Origin: JABJAG01 sp965222215
Lineage (GTDB): Bacteria; Pseudomonadota; Alphaproteobacteria; UBA6615
NCBI GenBank assembly: GCA_965222215.1
Contig: OZ244931.1
Coordinates: forward strand, 1,426,001 to 1,490,000
Direction: 5' to 3'
DNA length: 64,000 bases
Shown: in pieces, positions 51,267 to 60,667 of the stretch
Numbering within the stretch: the stretch's first letter is position 1
Layout of the letters: every line of letters starts with the position of its first letter
Translations under genes and position numbers: made by a program
The notes under the pieces: model-generated
What the model was told of the DNA's origin: nothing
The model's input: only the letters and a program-made list of their open reading frames with translations
Databases searched by the model: none

Positions 51267-51715
51267 GCGAAGACAATCCGGCAAAACCGCCGGTTCCGAT
51301 GTATCCGATGATCATCGGGCTCGGAAGCGATCTGATCGACATCACGCGGATCGAACGCACCCTGGAACGTTTCGGGGAGAGGTTCACGGACAGGTGTTTC
51401 ACCGACCTGGAGCGGAAGAAATCGGACCGCCGCGCCAACCGTGCCGACAGTTATGCCAAGCGTTACGCCGCCAAGGAGGCGTGTTCCAAGGCGCTCGGCA
51501 CAGGCTTTCGCAAAGGCGTGTTCTGGCGCGACATGGGCGTGGTGAACCTGCCTTCAGGTAAACCGACGATGGCGCTGACCAATGGCGCCGCCGCCCGCCT
51601 GGCGGAGATTACGCCGCCGGGCATGAAACCTCTCATCGAGCTCTCGCTCACCGATGAGCCGCCGCTCGCGCAGGCCATCGTCATCATTTCGGCGATACCC
51701 GATATCGGCGACTGA
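51263..51715 (+). CDS. acpS: Holo-[acyl-carrier-protein] synthase
   Basis: A 150-residue phosphopantetheinyl transferase that activates acyl carrier protein from CoA. IIGLGSDLIDITRIER holds the metal aspartate, and RYAAKEACSKALGTGFRKG holds the catalytic glutamate and lysine. The first 12 residues are extra relative to short homologues; ATG 51299 or 51308 are possible starts, but ATGA overlap with pdxJ favours the first. Confidence 0.95.
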   Translation: MSEDNPAKPPVPMYPMIIGLGSDLIDITRIERTLERFGERFTDRCFTDLERKKSDRRANRADSYAKRYAAKEACSKALGTGFRKGVFWRDMGVVNLPSGKPTMALTNGAAARLAEITPPGMKPLIELSLTDEPPLAQAIVIISAIPDIGD

Positions 51716-51820
51716 ATCGCCAGAACAGTTCCGCGTTTCCATATTCGTGACTGGCGAAACGTGCGGCGGCCCGTTAGAAACCGCCTTCACGCCGCCGGAT
51801 GACGCAGCAAAGGCCCGACC

Positions 51821-52567
51821 ATGGCGAAAGACCGAAACAAGAAGAAGCCGTCCAGTTCGTGGGAGACGCTGCGCACGATCATCTATGCGCTGTTGATCGC
51901 GGGTGTGGTCCGGACCTTTGCGTTTCAGCCCTTCAATATTCCCTCGGGCTCCATGATCCCGACGCTGTTGATCGGCGATTACCTGTTCGTCTCCAAGTTT
52001 TCCTATGGCTACAGCCAGTACTCTTTTCCTTTCGGTCTCGGCTTTTTCTCAGGGCGCATCTTCGGCAGCCCCCCCGAGCGCGGCGACGTGGCGGTTTTCC
52101 GGCATCCGCCGACGAACCGCGACGATTTCATCAAGCGTATTGTCGGCATGCCGGGCGACCGGGTGCAGATGATCAACGGGCAACTCCACCTGAATGGCAA
52201 GGTCGTGCCGCGCAAACGGATCGAAGACCATGTGTCGCGCGATTTTCGCGGCAATGTCCGGCGTGTCCCGCAGTTCATCGAGACGCTCCCGAACGGCCGC
52301 AGCTATACCGTCCGCGAAAGTCTTTCCGACCGGGGCCCGGCGGACAACACGCGCGAATTCGTCGTTCCGCCCGGCAACTATTTCGCCATGGGCGACAATC
52401 GCGATGACAGCAACGATAGCCGGGCCTGGGCGTTTGTCCCCGACCAGAACCTGATTGGCCGGGCGGAGATCATATTCTTCTCGACCGACGGCACGGCCGG
52501 CTGGCTCCAGCCCTGGAAATGGCCCAGCGCCACGCGCTTCAATCGCATCTTCGACAGCATCGAATGA
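51821..52567 (+). CDS. lepB: Signal peptidase I
   Basis: A 248-residue membrane protease that removes Sec signal peptides. One transmembrane segment near residues 18-36 precedes the catalytic serine in PSGSMIPTL; the lysine is in IKRIVGMPGDRV. GDNRDDSNDSRAWAFVP is the C-terminal box. It overlaps rnc by four bases, the usual lepB-rnc-era order. Confidence 0.96.
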   Translation: MAKDRNKKKPSSSWETLRTIIYALLIAGVVRTFAFQPFNIPSGSMIPTLLIGDYLFVSKFSYGYSQYSFPFGLGFFSGRIFGSPPERGDVAVFRHPPTNRDDFIKRIVGMPGDRVQMINGQLHLNGKVVPRKRIEDHVSRDFRGNVRRVPQFIETLPNGRSYTVRESLSDRGPADNTREFVVPPGNYFAMGDNRDDSNDSRAWAFVPDQNLIGRAEIIFFSTDGTAGWLQPWKWPSATRFNRIFDSIE

Positions 52568-53235
52568 CCGCGACCGCACAGGCCTATGAGGAGCTCTTTG
52601 ACGCGCTTGGCCATCGTGTCGGGAATCTGGCTCTTCTGCAGCGCGCCCTGCGCCATTCGAGCGTCGATAGCGAGCGTTCCTACGAGCGGCTCGAGTTTCT
52701 GGGAGACCGCGTACTCGGTCTCGTGGTTGCACAACTCCTCCTGGAGCGGTTTCCCGAAGAGAATGAAGGCGAAATCGGCCGGCGCTTCGCCGCGCTCGTG
52801 CAGGCTGATACGCTTTCGCAGGTCGGAACCCATCTGGACCTCGCACGCTATGCCCATGCCGGCCCCGGCGTTCTGAACGACAGCATTCTGGCCGACATGG
52901 TGGAAGCGGTTGTCGCCGCACTGTATCTGGACGGCGGATTGGCGGCGGCGGAGCGCTTTATCCGAAAGACCTGGGACCCGCTGGTCGAAACCCGCTCGCG
53001 GCCGCCGCGCGATGCGAAGACGACGCTTCAGGAATGGTCGCAGGCCCAGGGGCGTGGCCTGCCGAGCTACTACGACATAGATCGTACCGGCCCGGATCAC
53101 GCTCCACAGTTCACCGTCGAGGTGCGACTTGAGGGTGTGGCGGCGAAACAGGCGAGCGGCGCGAGCAAACGCGCGGCTGAACAGGATGCGGCCGCCGCGA
53201 TGCTCGAAAGCCTGGGTGTGATGCTTCATGACTGA
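52564..53235 (+). CDS. rnc: Ribonuclease III
   Basis: A 223-residue double-strand RNA nuclease for rRNA maturation and mRNA control. The catalytic signature is ERLEFLGDRVLGLVV, with the second acidic site in DMVEAVVAALYLDGG. The C-terminal dsRNA-binding domain (about 150-220) includes KTTLQEWSQAQG and ASKRAAEQDAAAAML. Start overlaps lepB; an earlier start in the lepB frame overlap is not needed. Confidence 0.96.
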   Translation: MTATAQAYEELFDALGHRVGNLALLQRALRHSSVDSERSYERLEFLGDRVLGLVVAQLLLERFPEENEGEIGRRFAALVQADTLSQVGTHLDLARYAHAGPGVLNDSILADMVEAVVAALYLDGGLAAAERFIRKTWDPLVETRSRPPRDAKTTLQEWSQAQGRGLPSYYDIDRTGPDHAPQFTVEVRLEGVAAKQASGASKRAAEQDAAAAMLESLGVMLHD

Positions 53236-54130
53236 CGGTGCGACCCGATGCGGGATTGTGTCGATCCTCGGCGCGCCGAACGCCGGCAAGTCGACCCTCG
53301 TCAATCGCCTGGTCGGCGCGAAAGTCTCGATCGTGTCGCCAAAGGTCCAGACGACCCGCATTCGCGTGCGCGGGGTGGCGATCCACGACGCAACGCAGAT
53401 CGTCTATGTCGATACGCCCGGAATTTTCACGCCGCGCCGTCGGCTGGACCGCGCGATGGTCGATGCGGCGTGGGGCGGGGCGTCCGACGCGGATGCAATC
53501 GTACTGCTGGTCGATGCAGAACGGGGCGTGGACCGGGATACCCGGCGCATCGCCGAGGGTTTGTCGCAACGCGGGACGAAAGCGACGCTTGTCCTGAACA
53601 AGGTGGATGCCGTCAAACGCGAGACCTTGCTGGCGCTCTCCGAGGAACTGAACGGACTCGCGAACTTCGATGCGACATTCATGATTTCCGCCCTGAAAGG
53701 CAGTGGCATCGAGGACCTGGAGCGCCACTTCATCGGAGCCATGCCATCCGGTCCGTGGCTGTTTCCCGAGGACGAGATATCGGACCTGCCGCAGCGGCTG
53801 CTGGCCGCGGAAATCACGCGGGAAAAGGCGTACCTGCGCCTCCATCAGGAGTTGCCTTATGCGCTGGCTGTCGAGACCGAGAGCTGGCAGGACTTCGACG
53901 ACGGCAGCGTGCGGATCGACCAGTCGATCACCATCGAGCGGGATTCCCAGAAGGGGATCGTCGTCGGCAAGGGCGGCCAGATGATCAAGCGCATCCGGGC
54001 CGAGGCGCAGACGGAACTGGCCGAACTGCTGGACCGGCCCGTGCATCTGTTCGTGCGGGTGCGCGTGCGCGAAAAATGGGCCGATGATCCCGGACATTTC
54101 CGCGAATGGGGCCTGCGTTTCGACGCCTAG
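53228..54130 (+). CDS. era: GTPase Era
   Basis: A 300-residue GTPase that binds the 3' end of 16S rRNA during 30S assembly. G1 is GAPNAGKST; G3 VDTPGIF; G4 LNKVD. The C-terminal KH domain has GIVVGKGGQMIKRIRAEA. It overlaps rnc by eight bases, so RNA processing and ribosome assembly genes are coupled. Confidence 0.97.
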   Translation: MTDGATRCGIVSILGAPNAGKSTLVNRLVGAKVSIVSPKVQTTRIRVRGVAIHDATQIVYVDTPGIFTPRRRLDRAMVDAAWGGASDADAIVLLVDAERGVDRDTRRIAEGLSQRGTKATLVLNKVDAVKRETLLALSEELNGLANFDATFMISALKGSGIEDLERHFIGAMPSGPWLFPEDEISDLPQRLLAAEITREKAYLRLHQELPYALAVETESWQDFDDGSVRIDQSITIERDSQKGIVVGKGGQMIKRIRAEAQTELAELLDRPVHLFVRVRVREKWADDPGHFREWGLRFDA

Positions 54131-54212
54131 TTTGTGGTCGCGTCGCGCGGCCCGATTGCCCGGTAGGCACGACTCGTGCTCCATGGGCCTGAGATGTCCC
54201 GGGTGAAAAATC

Positions 54213-54980
54213 ATGGATTGGCGTGACGAAGCAATCGTGCTGGCCGCAAGGCCGCACGGCGAGGGAGCGGCCGTCGTGCAGCTTCTTACACGCGAGCATG
54301 GCCGCCACGCCGGGCTCGTCCATGGCGGTGCCTCGCGATCCAAGCGCGGTACCGTGGAGCCCGGCAATCGTGTCGATGCCGTGTGGCGTGCGCGCCTGAG
54401 CGAGCATCTGGGGCGCTACACCATCGAGCCGACCCGCCACCACGCGGCGGAGTTCATGGACGATCCCGCGCGGCTGGCGGCGTTGTCGGCGGCGTGCGCG
54501 ATTGCGGAGACGGTTGTGCCCGAGCGCGAACCCCACCCGGGTCTCTACGAGGCAACCGGCACACTGCTGGATGCGCTATCCGCGGGAGAGGACGACATCT
54601 GGCCGGCCGTCTATATCCATTGGGAACTTGGCCTGCTTCGCGAGCTCGGGTTCGGGCTCGACCTCATGTCGTGCGCGGCCACGGGCGAGGTCAAGGATCT
54701 GGTATATGTCAGTCCGCGCACAGGCCGCGCCGTCTCGCGTGCCGCCGGGGCTCCCTACAAGGAACGAATGCTTGCGTTGCCGGGTTTTCTGCGCCCGGAC
54801 GGGAGAGGCGGCGGGGCGGACCGTGCCGATTTCGCCGACGGACTTCGGCTGACCGGATTTTTCCTGGCGCGGCACGCGTTCGACCCTCTCGACCGCCCGC
54901 TTCCCGCGGCACGCGAGCGCCTCGACGCCATGATGGGACGCCCGGCGGAAGATGTGGATACGTCCCCAGGCGCTTGTTGA
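54213..54980 (+). CDS. recO: DNA repair protein RecO
   Basis: A 255-residue mediator that loads RecA on SSB-coated DNA in the RecFOR pathway. MDWRDEAIVLAARPHGEGAAVV and REHGRHAGLVHGGASRS form the N-terminal OB fold; LGFGLDLMSCAATGEVKDLVYVSPRTGRAVS-type sequence (here split around residues 150-172) is the family middle region, with only one of the usual zinc cysteines seen. Confidence 0.93.
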   Translation: MDWRDEAIVLAARPHGEGAAVVQLLTREHGRHAGLVHGGASRSKRGTVEPGNRVDAVWRARLSEHLGRYTIEPTRHHAAEFMDDPARLAALSAACAIAETVVPEREPHPGLYEATGTLLDALSAGEDDIWPAVYIHWELGLLRELGFGLDLMSCAATGEVKDLVYVSPRTGRAVSRAAGAPYKERMLALPGFLRPDGRGGGADRADFADGLRLTGFFLARHAFDPLDRPLPAARERLDAMMGRPAEDVDTSPGAC

Positions 54981-55033
54981 GCGGAATCAGGCCGACGCCC
55001 TAGAAAGGGTGCCGGTTCAATGGAGTTTCTGAC

Positions 55034-57256
55034 ATGACGGTCGTCGGCGGCGGAGTGCGCCAGGAAGCCTTCAAGGATGCGCTGAGTTCGCGCTACCTCA
55101 GCTATGCGATGTCGACCATCATGGCGCGCTCGCTGCCGGATGTGCGCGACGGGCTGAAGCCGGTGCACCGGCGCCTGTTGCACGCGATGCGCCAGCTGCG
55201 CCTCGACCCCGATCAGGGCTACAAGAAATGCGCGCGCGTGGTCGGCGACGTGATGGGTAAGTACCACCCCCATGGCGACCAGGCGATTTATGACGCCCTG
55301 GTACGGCTCGCCCAGGAATTCGCGGTGCGCTATCCGCTCGTCGACGGGCAGGGCAACTTCGGCAACGTGGACGGCGATAACGCCGCAGCGATGCGTTACA
55401 CCGAAGCGCGCATGACCGAGGTCGCGCAGGCGTTGCTCGATGGTATCGACGACGACGCGGTCGATTTCCGCGAAACCTATGACGGGGAGGGCAGCGAGCC
55501 GGTTGTCCTGCCGTCGAATTTCCCCAACCTGCTGGCCAACGGTGCGACGGGCATCGCCGTCGGCATGGCCACGAGCATACCGCCGCACAATGTCGGTGAG
55601 ATATGCGACGCGCTGGCGCATCTGCTCAAAACGCCGAATGCGACCATCGCCAAGCTGGTCGGCTTCATGCCGGGGCCGGACTTTCCGACCGGCGGCGTGT
55701 TGGTCGAAGACCGGGAGACAGTGACGGAGGCCTATACAACGGGCCGGGGCAGTTTCCGGGTGCGCGCACGCTGGGAAACCGAGGATTTGGGACGTGGCCA
55801 GTACCAGGTCGTCGTCACGGAAATCCCGTACCAGGTTCAGAAGGCCAGGCTGATCGAGCGCATTGCGGAGTTGATGCACAACCGCAAGCTCCCGTTGCTT
55901 GGCGATATCCGCGACGAGTCCGCCGAGGATATCCGGCTGGTGCTGGAGCCGAAGAGCCGGAACGTCACGCCCGACATGCTGATGGAGAGCCTGTTCCGGA
56001 ACACCGAGATGGAATCGCGGGTGTCGCTGAACATGAACGTGCTGGACGCCGACCATGTGCCACGCGTGATGACGCTCCGCGAAGTTCTCCAGGCGTATCT
56101 CGATCACCGCCATGACGTGCTCGTGCGGCGGACCAAGTTCCGTCTTGGCAAGATCGAAGAGCGGCTGAACGTCCTCCAGGGTTACATGGTCGTGTTCCTG
56201 AACCTCGACGAGGTCATCGCGATCATCCGCGAGGAGGACGACCCGCGCGCGGTCATGAAGAAACGCTGGAAGTTGAACGATGCCCAGGTCGACGCGATCC
56301 TCAACATGCGCCTGCGTTCGCTGCGCAAGCTCGAGGAAATTGCGATCCGCGAAGAAATCGATGGGCTGGAAGGCGAGCAGAAGTCCCTGCGCGGTCTTCT
56401 CAAGGACAAGAAAAAACGTTTGAAGCATCTCGCGGGCGAGGTTGCGGACATCAAGAAGCAGTTCGGCGCGAAAACCGAGCTTGGCCGCCGTCGTACGGAC
56501 ATTGGCGAGGCGCCGGAGCCCGTTTCGGTTCCCGTCGAGGCGATGATCGAGCGTGAGCCGGTAACAGTCGTATGTTCGGAGAAGGGCTGGGTGCGCGCGA
56601 TCAAGGGTCACAACGTCGACCCGAAGGATCTGAAGTTCAAGGAAGGTGATAAAGGGCGCTTTGTCCTGCCGGCCGAGACGACGGACAAGCTGCTCGTCTT
56701 CGCCACCAACGGGCGCTTCTACACGGTCAGCGTCGACAGGCTTCCCGGCGGCCGCGGACATGGCGAGCCGCTGCGCCTGATGTTCGAGATGGGGAACGAC
56801 ACGGAAATCGTGGCGCTTCGGGTGCACAGGCCGGAGGCGAAGCTCGTCGTGGCGTCGTCGGACGGCCGGGGGTTTGTTGTCGTCGAAGACGATGTCGTGG
56901 CCCAGACGCGGACGGGCAAGCAGATCCTGAACGTGAAGGGCGATGTGGAGGCCGCCGCCTGCTCTCCTGTCGAAGGCGATCATCTCGCCGTCCTGGCAAA
57001 GAAGCGCAAGCTTCTGATTTTCCCGCTGTCCGAACTTCCCGAAATGTCTCGCGGCCGGGGCGTGAAGCTGCAGAGCTACACGCGTGACAGCCTCGCCGAC
57101 GTGGCGACGTTCGAACTCAAGGAGGGACTGACGACCCGCACGGGAGACCGTCAGCGCACCTTTACGGCCGACGAACTCAAGGATTGCTTCGGAAAACGCG
57201 CCCAGGCCGGGCGCAAGGTTCCGCGCGGATTCCCCTCGGCCCCCCGGTTTTCATGA
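55034..57256 (+). CDS. parC: DNA topoisomerase IV subunit A
   Basis: A 740-residue subunit that cuts and rejoins DNA to separate daughter chromosomes. The active tyrosine is Y122 in AAAMRYTEARMT. The quinolone-resistance region reads KYHPHGDQAIYD, with Gln at the position of E. coli Ser80. A C-terminal beta-pinwheel domain occupies about residues 490-720. parE is not in the window. Gene order after recO is typical for alphaproteobacteria. Confidence 0.96.
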   Translation: MTVVGGGVRQEAFKDALSSRYLSYAMSTIMARSLPDVRDGLKPVHRRLLHAMRQLRLDPDQGYKKCARVVGDVMGKYHPHGDQAIYDALVRLAQEFAVRYPLVDGQGNFGNVDGDNAAAMRYTEARMTEVAQALLDGIDDDAVDFRETYDGEGSEPVVLPSNFPNLLANGATGIAVGMATSIPPHNVGEICDALAHLLKTPNATIAKLVGFMPGPDFPTGGVLVEDRETVTEAYTTGRGSFRVRARWETEDLGRGQYQVVVTEIPYQVQKARLIERIAELMHNRKLPLLGDIRDESAEDIRLVLEPKSRNVTPDMLMESLFRNTEMESRVSLNMNVLDADHVPRVMTLREVLQAYLDHRHDVLVRRTKFRLGKIEERLNVLQGYMVVFLNLDEVIAIIREEDDPRAVMKKRWKLNDAQVDAILNMRLRSLRKLEEIAIREEIDGLEGEQKSLRGLLKDKKKRLKHLAGEVADIKKQFGAKTELGRRRTDIGEAPEPVSVPVEAMIEREPVTVVCSEKGWVRAIKGHNVDPKDLKFKEGDKGRFVLPAETTDKLLVFATNGRFYTVSVDRLPGGRGHGEPLRLMFEMGNDTEIVALRVHRPEAKLVVASSDGRGFVVVEDDVVAQTRTGKQILNVKGDVEAAACSPVEGDHLAVLAKKRKLLIFPLSELPEMSRGRGVKLQSYTRDSLADVATFELKEGLTTRTGDRQRTFTADELKDCFGKRAQAGRKVPRGFPSAPRFS

Positions 57257-57333
57257 TTTCGGTCGAGTTGTGAGGCCGTCACGAAGCTGGTAACAGTCGA
57301 AATCGAAGATTTATTCGCCTACGGAGAATTCGA

Positions 57334-57915
57334 ATGCTCGCATCCGCGGGAACCGCTCCCACACTGATCAATGCGCTTTGGCCCCGTGAGGCCGGCGGCG
57401 TGCTGCGCCTCGCGCTTCTTGCGATCGTCGGTAGTGCGCTGATGGCCATTTCCGCCAAGATCCAGGTGCCGATGTATCCGGTGCCGATGACCATGCAGAC
57501 CTTCGCGGTTCTGGTGATCGCCATGGCATACGGCACGCGGCTCGCCGGTGCGACGTTGCTTCTCTATCTCGCCGAGGGTGCGGTCGGGTTGCCGGTCTTC
57601 GCGAGCGGCGCCGGGCTTGCCTACATGGCCGGCCCGACGGGCGGCTACCTTGTCGGGTTTGTCGTTGCGGCACTTCTCGTCGGCTGGCTGGCAGAGCGCG
57701 GCTGGGACCGGAATATCGGCGCGACCTTCGCGGCAAACCTGATTGGCACGCTGATTATTTTCGTTCTCGGCGTTGCGTGGCTGTCGACGATCATGGGCAG
57801 CTTTGAAAAGGCGATCGCCGCCGGCCTCACACCTTTCGTGATCGGCGCGGTCGTGAAAATCGCTCTCGCGGCAGCCGTTCTTCCACTGGTCTGGCGTCTC
57901 GTGCGCAATCGCTAG
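57334..57915 (+). CDS. bioY: Biotin transporter substrate-binding component BioY
   Basis: A 193-residue six-helix membrane protein, the S component of an ECF-type biotin importer. VPMYPVPMTMQTFAVLVIAM and GAVGLPVFASGAGLAYMAGPTGGYL are BioY signatures. GGAGAATTCG precedes the ATG. No BioM/BioN ATPase or energy-coupling genes are adjacent; BioY alone can work or may use distant modules. It would feed biotin to AccB. Confidence 0.95.
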   Translation: MLASAGTAPTLINALWPREAGGVLRLALLAIVGSALMAISAKIQVPMYPVPMTMQTFAVLVIAMAYGTRLAGATLLLYLAEGAVGLPVFASGAGLAYMAGPTGGYLVGFVVAALLVGWLAERGWDRNIGATFAANLIGTLIIFVLGVAWLSTIMGSFEKAIAAGLTPFVIGAVVKIALAAAVLPLVWRLVRNR

Positions 57916-57937
57916 AACCGGACATGTTCAGATACGA

Positions 57938-57968
57938 AGACGGCCACCCTTTCGGGCGGCCGTTTTTC
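57938..57968 (+). terminator. Intrinsic terminator after bioY
   Basis: ACGGCC and GGCCGT with inner CCC/GGG around TTTC form a stem interrupted by one A-C mismatch, followed by a T run. It lies 22 bases past bioY and also near the end of the convergent TRAP gene. Confidence 0.85.
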
Positions 57969-57988
57969 GTTCCGGGTGCCGGAGGGCG

Positions 57989-60649
57989 CTAGAAGTTCAG
58001 CGAGATGTCCCGGTGGACGGCAAGGCAGGAGGCCATGTCGCCGACCATGTCTGACGGAATTCGGGGCTGCTGGCGAAGACCGATCGACCTGGCGATGGCC
58101 GCGTCGTACGCGGCCAGGCCGCTCGACAGATCCTGCGCGGCGCGCGTGCGCCATGTCAGTTCGCCCTGGTAGGTCGCAACCGCCTTGCCCGCATCGGTGA
58201 CGGCCTTTTCCGGGTTAGGCGTTCGCGCCGTGAGCGCGCGGCGCGCCTGGGTGAGATCGGCGCGGATGCGGCTCGTGTCCGGCAAGGCTGACAGCGCCGA
58301 TTCGGCCTGCTTGATACTCTCCACGGCATCGTCGATGGAGCTTGTTCGAATAGCCTGCGGCAGGCCTTCGATCAGGTCCGCGGCAGCGGCGAATTCGTCC
58401 GATTGCTCGATGATTTGCCGGATTTCCTGGATCGGCTCGTAGGCCTGGTCGACGTTGCGGCGATAGGTGAGGCGCGCGCGCTTTTCGGCAGCGGCAAGGT
58501 CTCTGTACTTCTTGCGCGCATCTTCCCACCCTTCCGGTTTCGACGCGATCAGACGCTCCATTTCGGCTTCCAGTTCCGCGATCTCGGCCTCGATCTCCGC
58601 GATCTGTCCCTCGGTCCCATCCTGCCGCCGGAGGTTCCGGGTCGAATCGTCCAGTTCGTCGATCTCGTCTTCCAGGTCGTGAAGGTCGAAGGTGACGGAC
58701 CTCACGACCCGGTGGATCGGGCGATATACCGGCGCAAAATTCTGGACAGCGGCGTCCGCTTCGCGCACCTCCTCGACGAGAGAAAATGTGGCGAGGGCCT
58801 TGTCGAAGCTGCTGTTGAGTTCGCCGGCGCGTTTCTCCGGCAGGAAGCTCATATCCAGTTTCTTGCCCTGTTCGATAGCCGCAATGAGGTCAGACCGATT
58901 CTCGTCGTAAAAGGCGAAGACGTTCTCCTCGATGCACAATTGCAGCCGGGGATTTTTCGGTGGCGGCGCGGTTTCGGCGGACAGGAACGACTGGTTCGGG
59001 AGGTAATTCACCAGCGACGGGAAGGCGCCGACAATCGCGAGCCCGAGAAGCTGCAGCCCGATGAACGCCACGACGCCGCGATACATCGATGTCGTTTTCA
59101 CCTGTGGCGGGGCGACACCACGCAAATAGAAAAGCGCAAATCCGAACGGTGGTGTCAGGAACGACGTCTGCATGTTCACGCCGATCATCACGCCGAGCCA
59201 GACCGCCGTAATGTTCGCCGACGGGTCTTCCAGCAGGATCGGGGCGACAATGGGGACCACCACCACGGCGATCTCGATGAAATCGAGGAAGAAGCCGAGG
59301 ACGAAGATCACCGCCATCACGACGATGAACTGTGTCCAGAAACCGCCCGGCAGGCCGCCGAGGAAGTCCTTCACCAGTTCTTCACCGCCGAAGGCACGGA
59401 ACGCTGCGGTCAGCATGGCCGCACCCAGCAGGATGATGAAGACCATGGAGGTAGTCTTGGCGGTCTCGATCATCACGCCGCGCAGCGTGTCGTCGATCTT
59501 GTGAACGCGCCAGCCGCTCCACGCGATGGCTGCCAGGAACACGGCGACGGCGACAACCGCGAGGGTGATGCCCATGACATCGTTGCCGTCGTCGATGCTT
59601 TTGATATTGAGGTCGAACAACCTGAGGAGCACGAATATGGCGACCACGGCGCCGATGGCCATGAGCGCGGGGATAAACGCGCCACGCTTGCCTTCGAGCA
59701 GGCGGTAGCCGGCCATGATGATGGCACCGGCAGCACCGATGGCGCCTGCCTGGTTCACGGTCGCGATGCCCATGATGATCGACCCGAGCACGGCCAGGAT
59801 CAGCGCCAGCGGCGGGATCAGCACCAGGAACACCCGGAACATGAACTGCAGGTCGAACTTCCCCTCGCGGCGCACGGCCGGTGCGCTCGACGGGCGGATC
59901 AGCGCGAAAACGAGAATATAGGCGACATAAAGTCCGACCAGCACGAGGCCCGGCAGGAACGCGCCGAGGAACATGTCGCCGGCGCTCGTCGACGTGATGT
60001 CGAATTCGCCCGGCATGTTGAATTCGCCGGTCGCTTCCTTGTACTCCGCCTTGCGGGCGGTGCTGGCCTGGTCCGACGCGCTGGAAAGCTGGTCCGCCAG
60101 GATGATGAGCACGATGGACGGCGGGATGATCTGGCCCAACGTGCCCGACGCGGCGATGGTGCCGGTCGCCAACTGGTGCGAATAGTTGTTGCGCAGCATC
60201 GCGGGGAGCGAGATCAGGCCCATGGCCACGACCGTTGCGCCGACGATTCCTGTGGTCGCCGCCAGCAGGGCGCCCACGAGCACGACCGAGATGCCCAGGC
60301 CACCGGGCACCGGGCCGAAAAGCTGGGCCATGGTGACCAGCAGATCCTCGGCGATCTTCGACCGCTGCAGCATGATACCCATGAACACGAACAGCGGAAT
60401 CGCGATCAGGGTGTCGCGTTCGACTTCCCAGTAAATCCCTCTGAAGTTTGTGACGCCCGCGGTGAGCCACTGGATCGGTCCGTCCTGGGCAAAGAAGCTG
60501 CTGACGTCTCCGGTGAACAGCCAGCCGAACAGCGACGCGATCCCGATCGTCAGGATCGCCGAGCCGGGAAGAGCGAACGCCACCGGGTAACCCATGGCCA
60601 GGGCACCGGCCATCAGCAAAACCAGCAGGGCGATAAAGAAGACTTCCAT
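57989..60649 (-). CDS. TRAP transporter large permease with long C-terminal coiled-coil extension
   Basis: An 886-residue protein. Residues 1-550 are a DctM permease of the FcbT3 (mannitol/chloroaromatic) type: IPLFVFMGIMLQRSKIA, GATVVAMGLISLPAML, GQIIPPSIVLIILADQLS and QTSFLTPPFGFALFYLRGV. It has an extra membrane insert near 320-385. Residues 551-886 are soluble: a cysteine-containing stretch, then a Glu-rich coiled coil (about 655-725) and further helices. Standard large permeases are roughly 430-600 residues, so the tail is exceptional. It pairs with the small permease and binding protein upstream. Confidence 0.9.
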   Translation of the reverse strand: MEVFFIALLVLLMAGALAMGYPVAFALPGSAILTIGIASLFGWLFTGDVSSFFAQDGPIQWLTAGVTNFRGIYWEVERDTLIAIPLFVFMGIMLQRSKIAEDLLVTMAQLFGPVPGGLGISVVLVGALLAATTGIVGATVVAMGLISLPAMLRNNYSHQLATGTIAASGTLGQIIPPSIVLIILADQLSSASDQASTARKAEYKEATGEFNMPGEFDITSTSAGDMFLGAFLPGLVLVGLYVAYILVFALIRPSSAPAVRREGKFDLQFMFRVFLVLIPPLALILAVLGSIIMGIATVNQAGAIGAAGAIIMAGYRLLEGKRGAFIPALMAIGAVVAIFVLLRLFDLNIKSIDDGNDVMGITLAVVAVAVFLAAIAWSGWRVHKIDDTLRGVMIETAKTTSMVFIILLGAAMLTAAFRAFGGEELVKDFLGGLPGGFWTQFIVVMAVIFVLGFFLDFIEIAVVVVPIVAPILLEDPSANITAVWLGVMIGVNMQTSFLTPPFGFALFYLRGVAPPQVKTTSMYRGVVAFIGLQLLGLAIVGAFPSLVNYLPNQSFLSAETAPPPKNPRLQLCIEENVFAFYDENRSDLIAAIEQGKKLDMSFLPEKRAGELNSSFDKALATFSLVEEVREADAAVQNFAPVYRPIHRVVRSVTFDLHDLEDEIDELDDSTRNLRRQDGTEGQIAEIEAEIAELEAEMERLIASKPEGWEDARKKYRDLAAAEKRARLTYRRNVDQAYEPIQEIRQIIEQSDEFAAAADLIEGLPQAIRTSSIDDAVESIKQAESALSALPDTSRIRADLTQARRALTARTPNPEKAVTDAGKAVATYQGELTWRTRAAQDLSSGLAAYDAAIARSIGLRQQPRIPSDMVGDMASCLAVHRDISLNF

Positions 60650-60667
60650 AGCGTGCGTCTCTCCCGG

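Noticed and set aside
57989..60649. A frameshift or gene fusion joining the TRAP permease to a separate downstream gene
   Set aside because: The frame is open throughout, the tail keeps coding-like composition, and no ribosome site or start is seen at the junction near residue 550.
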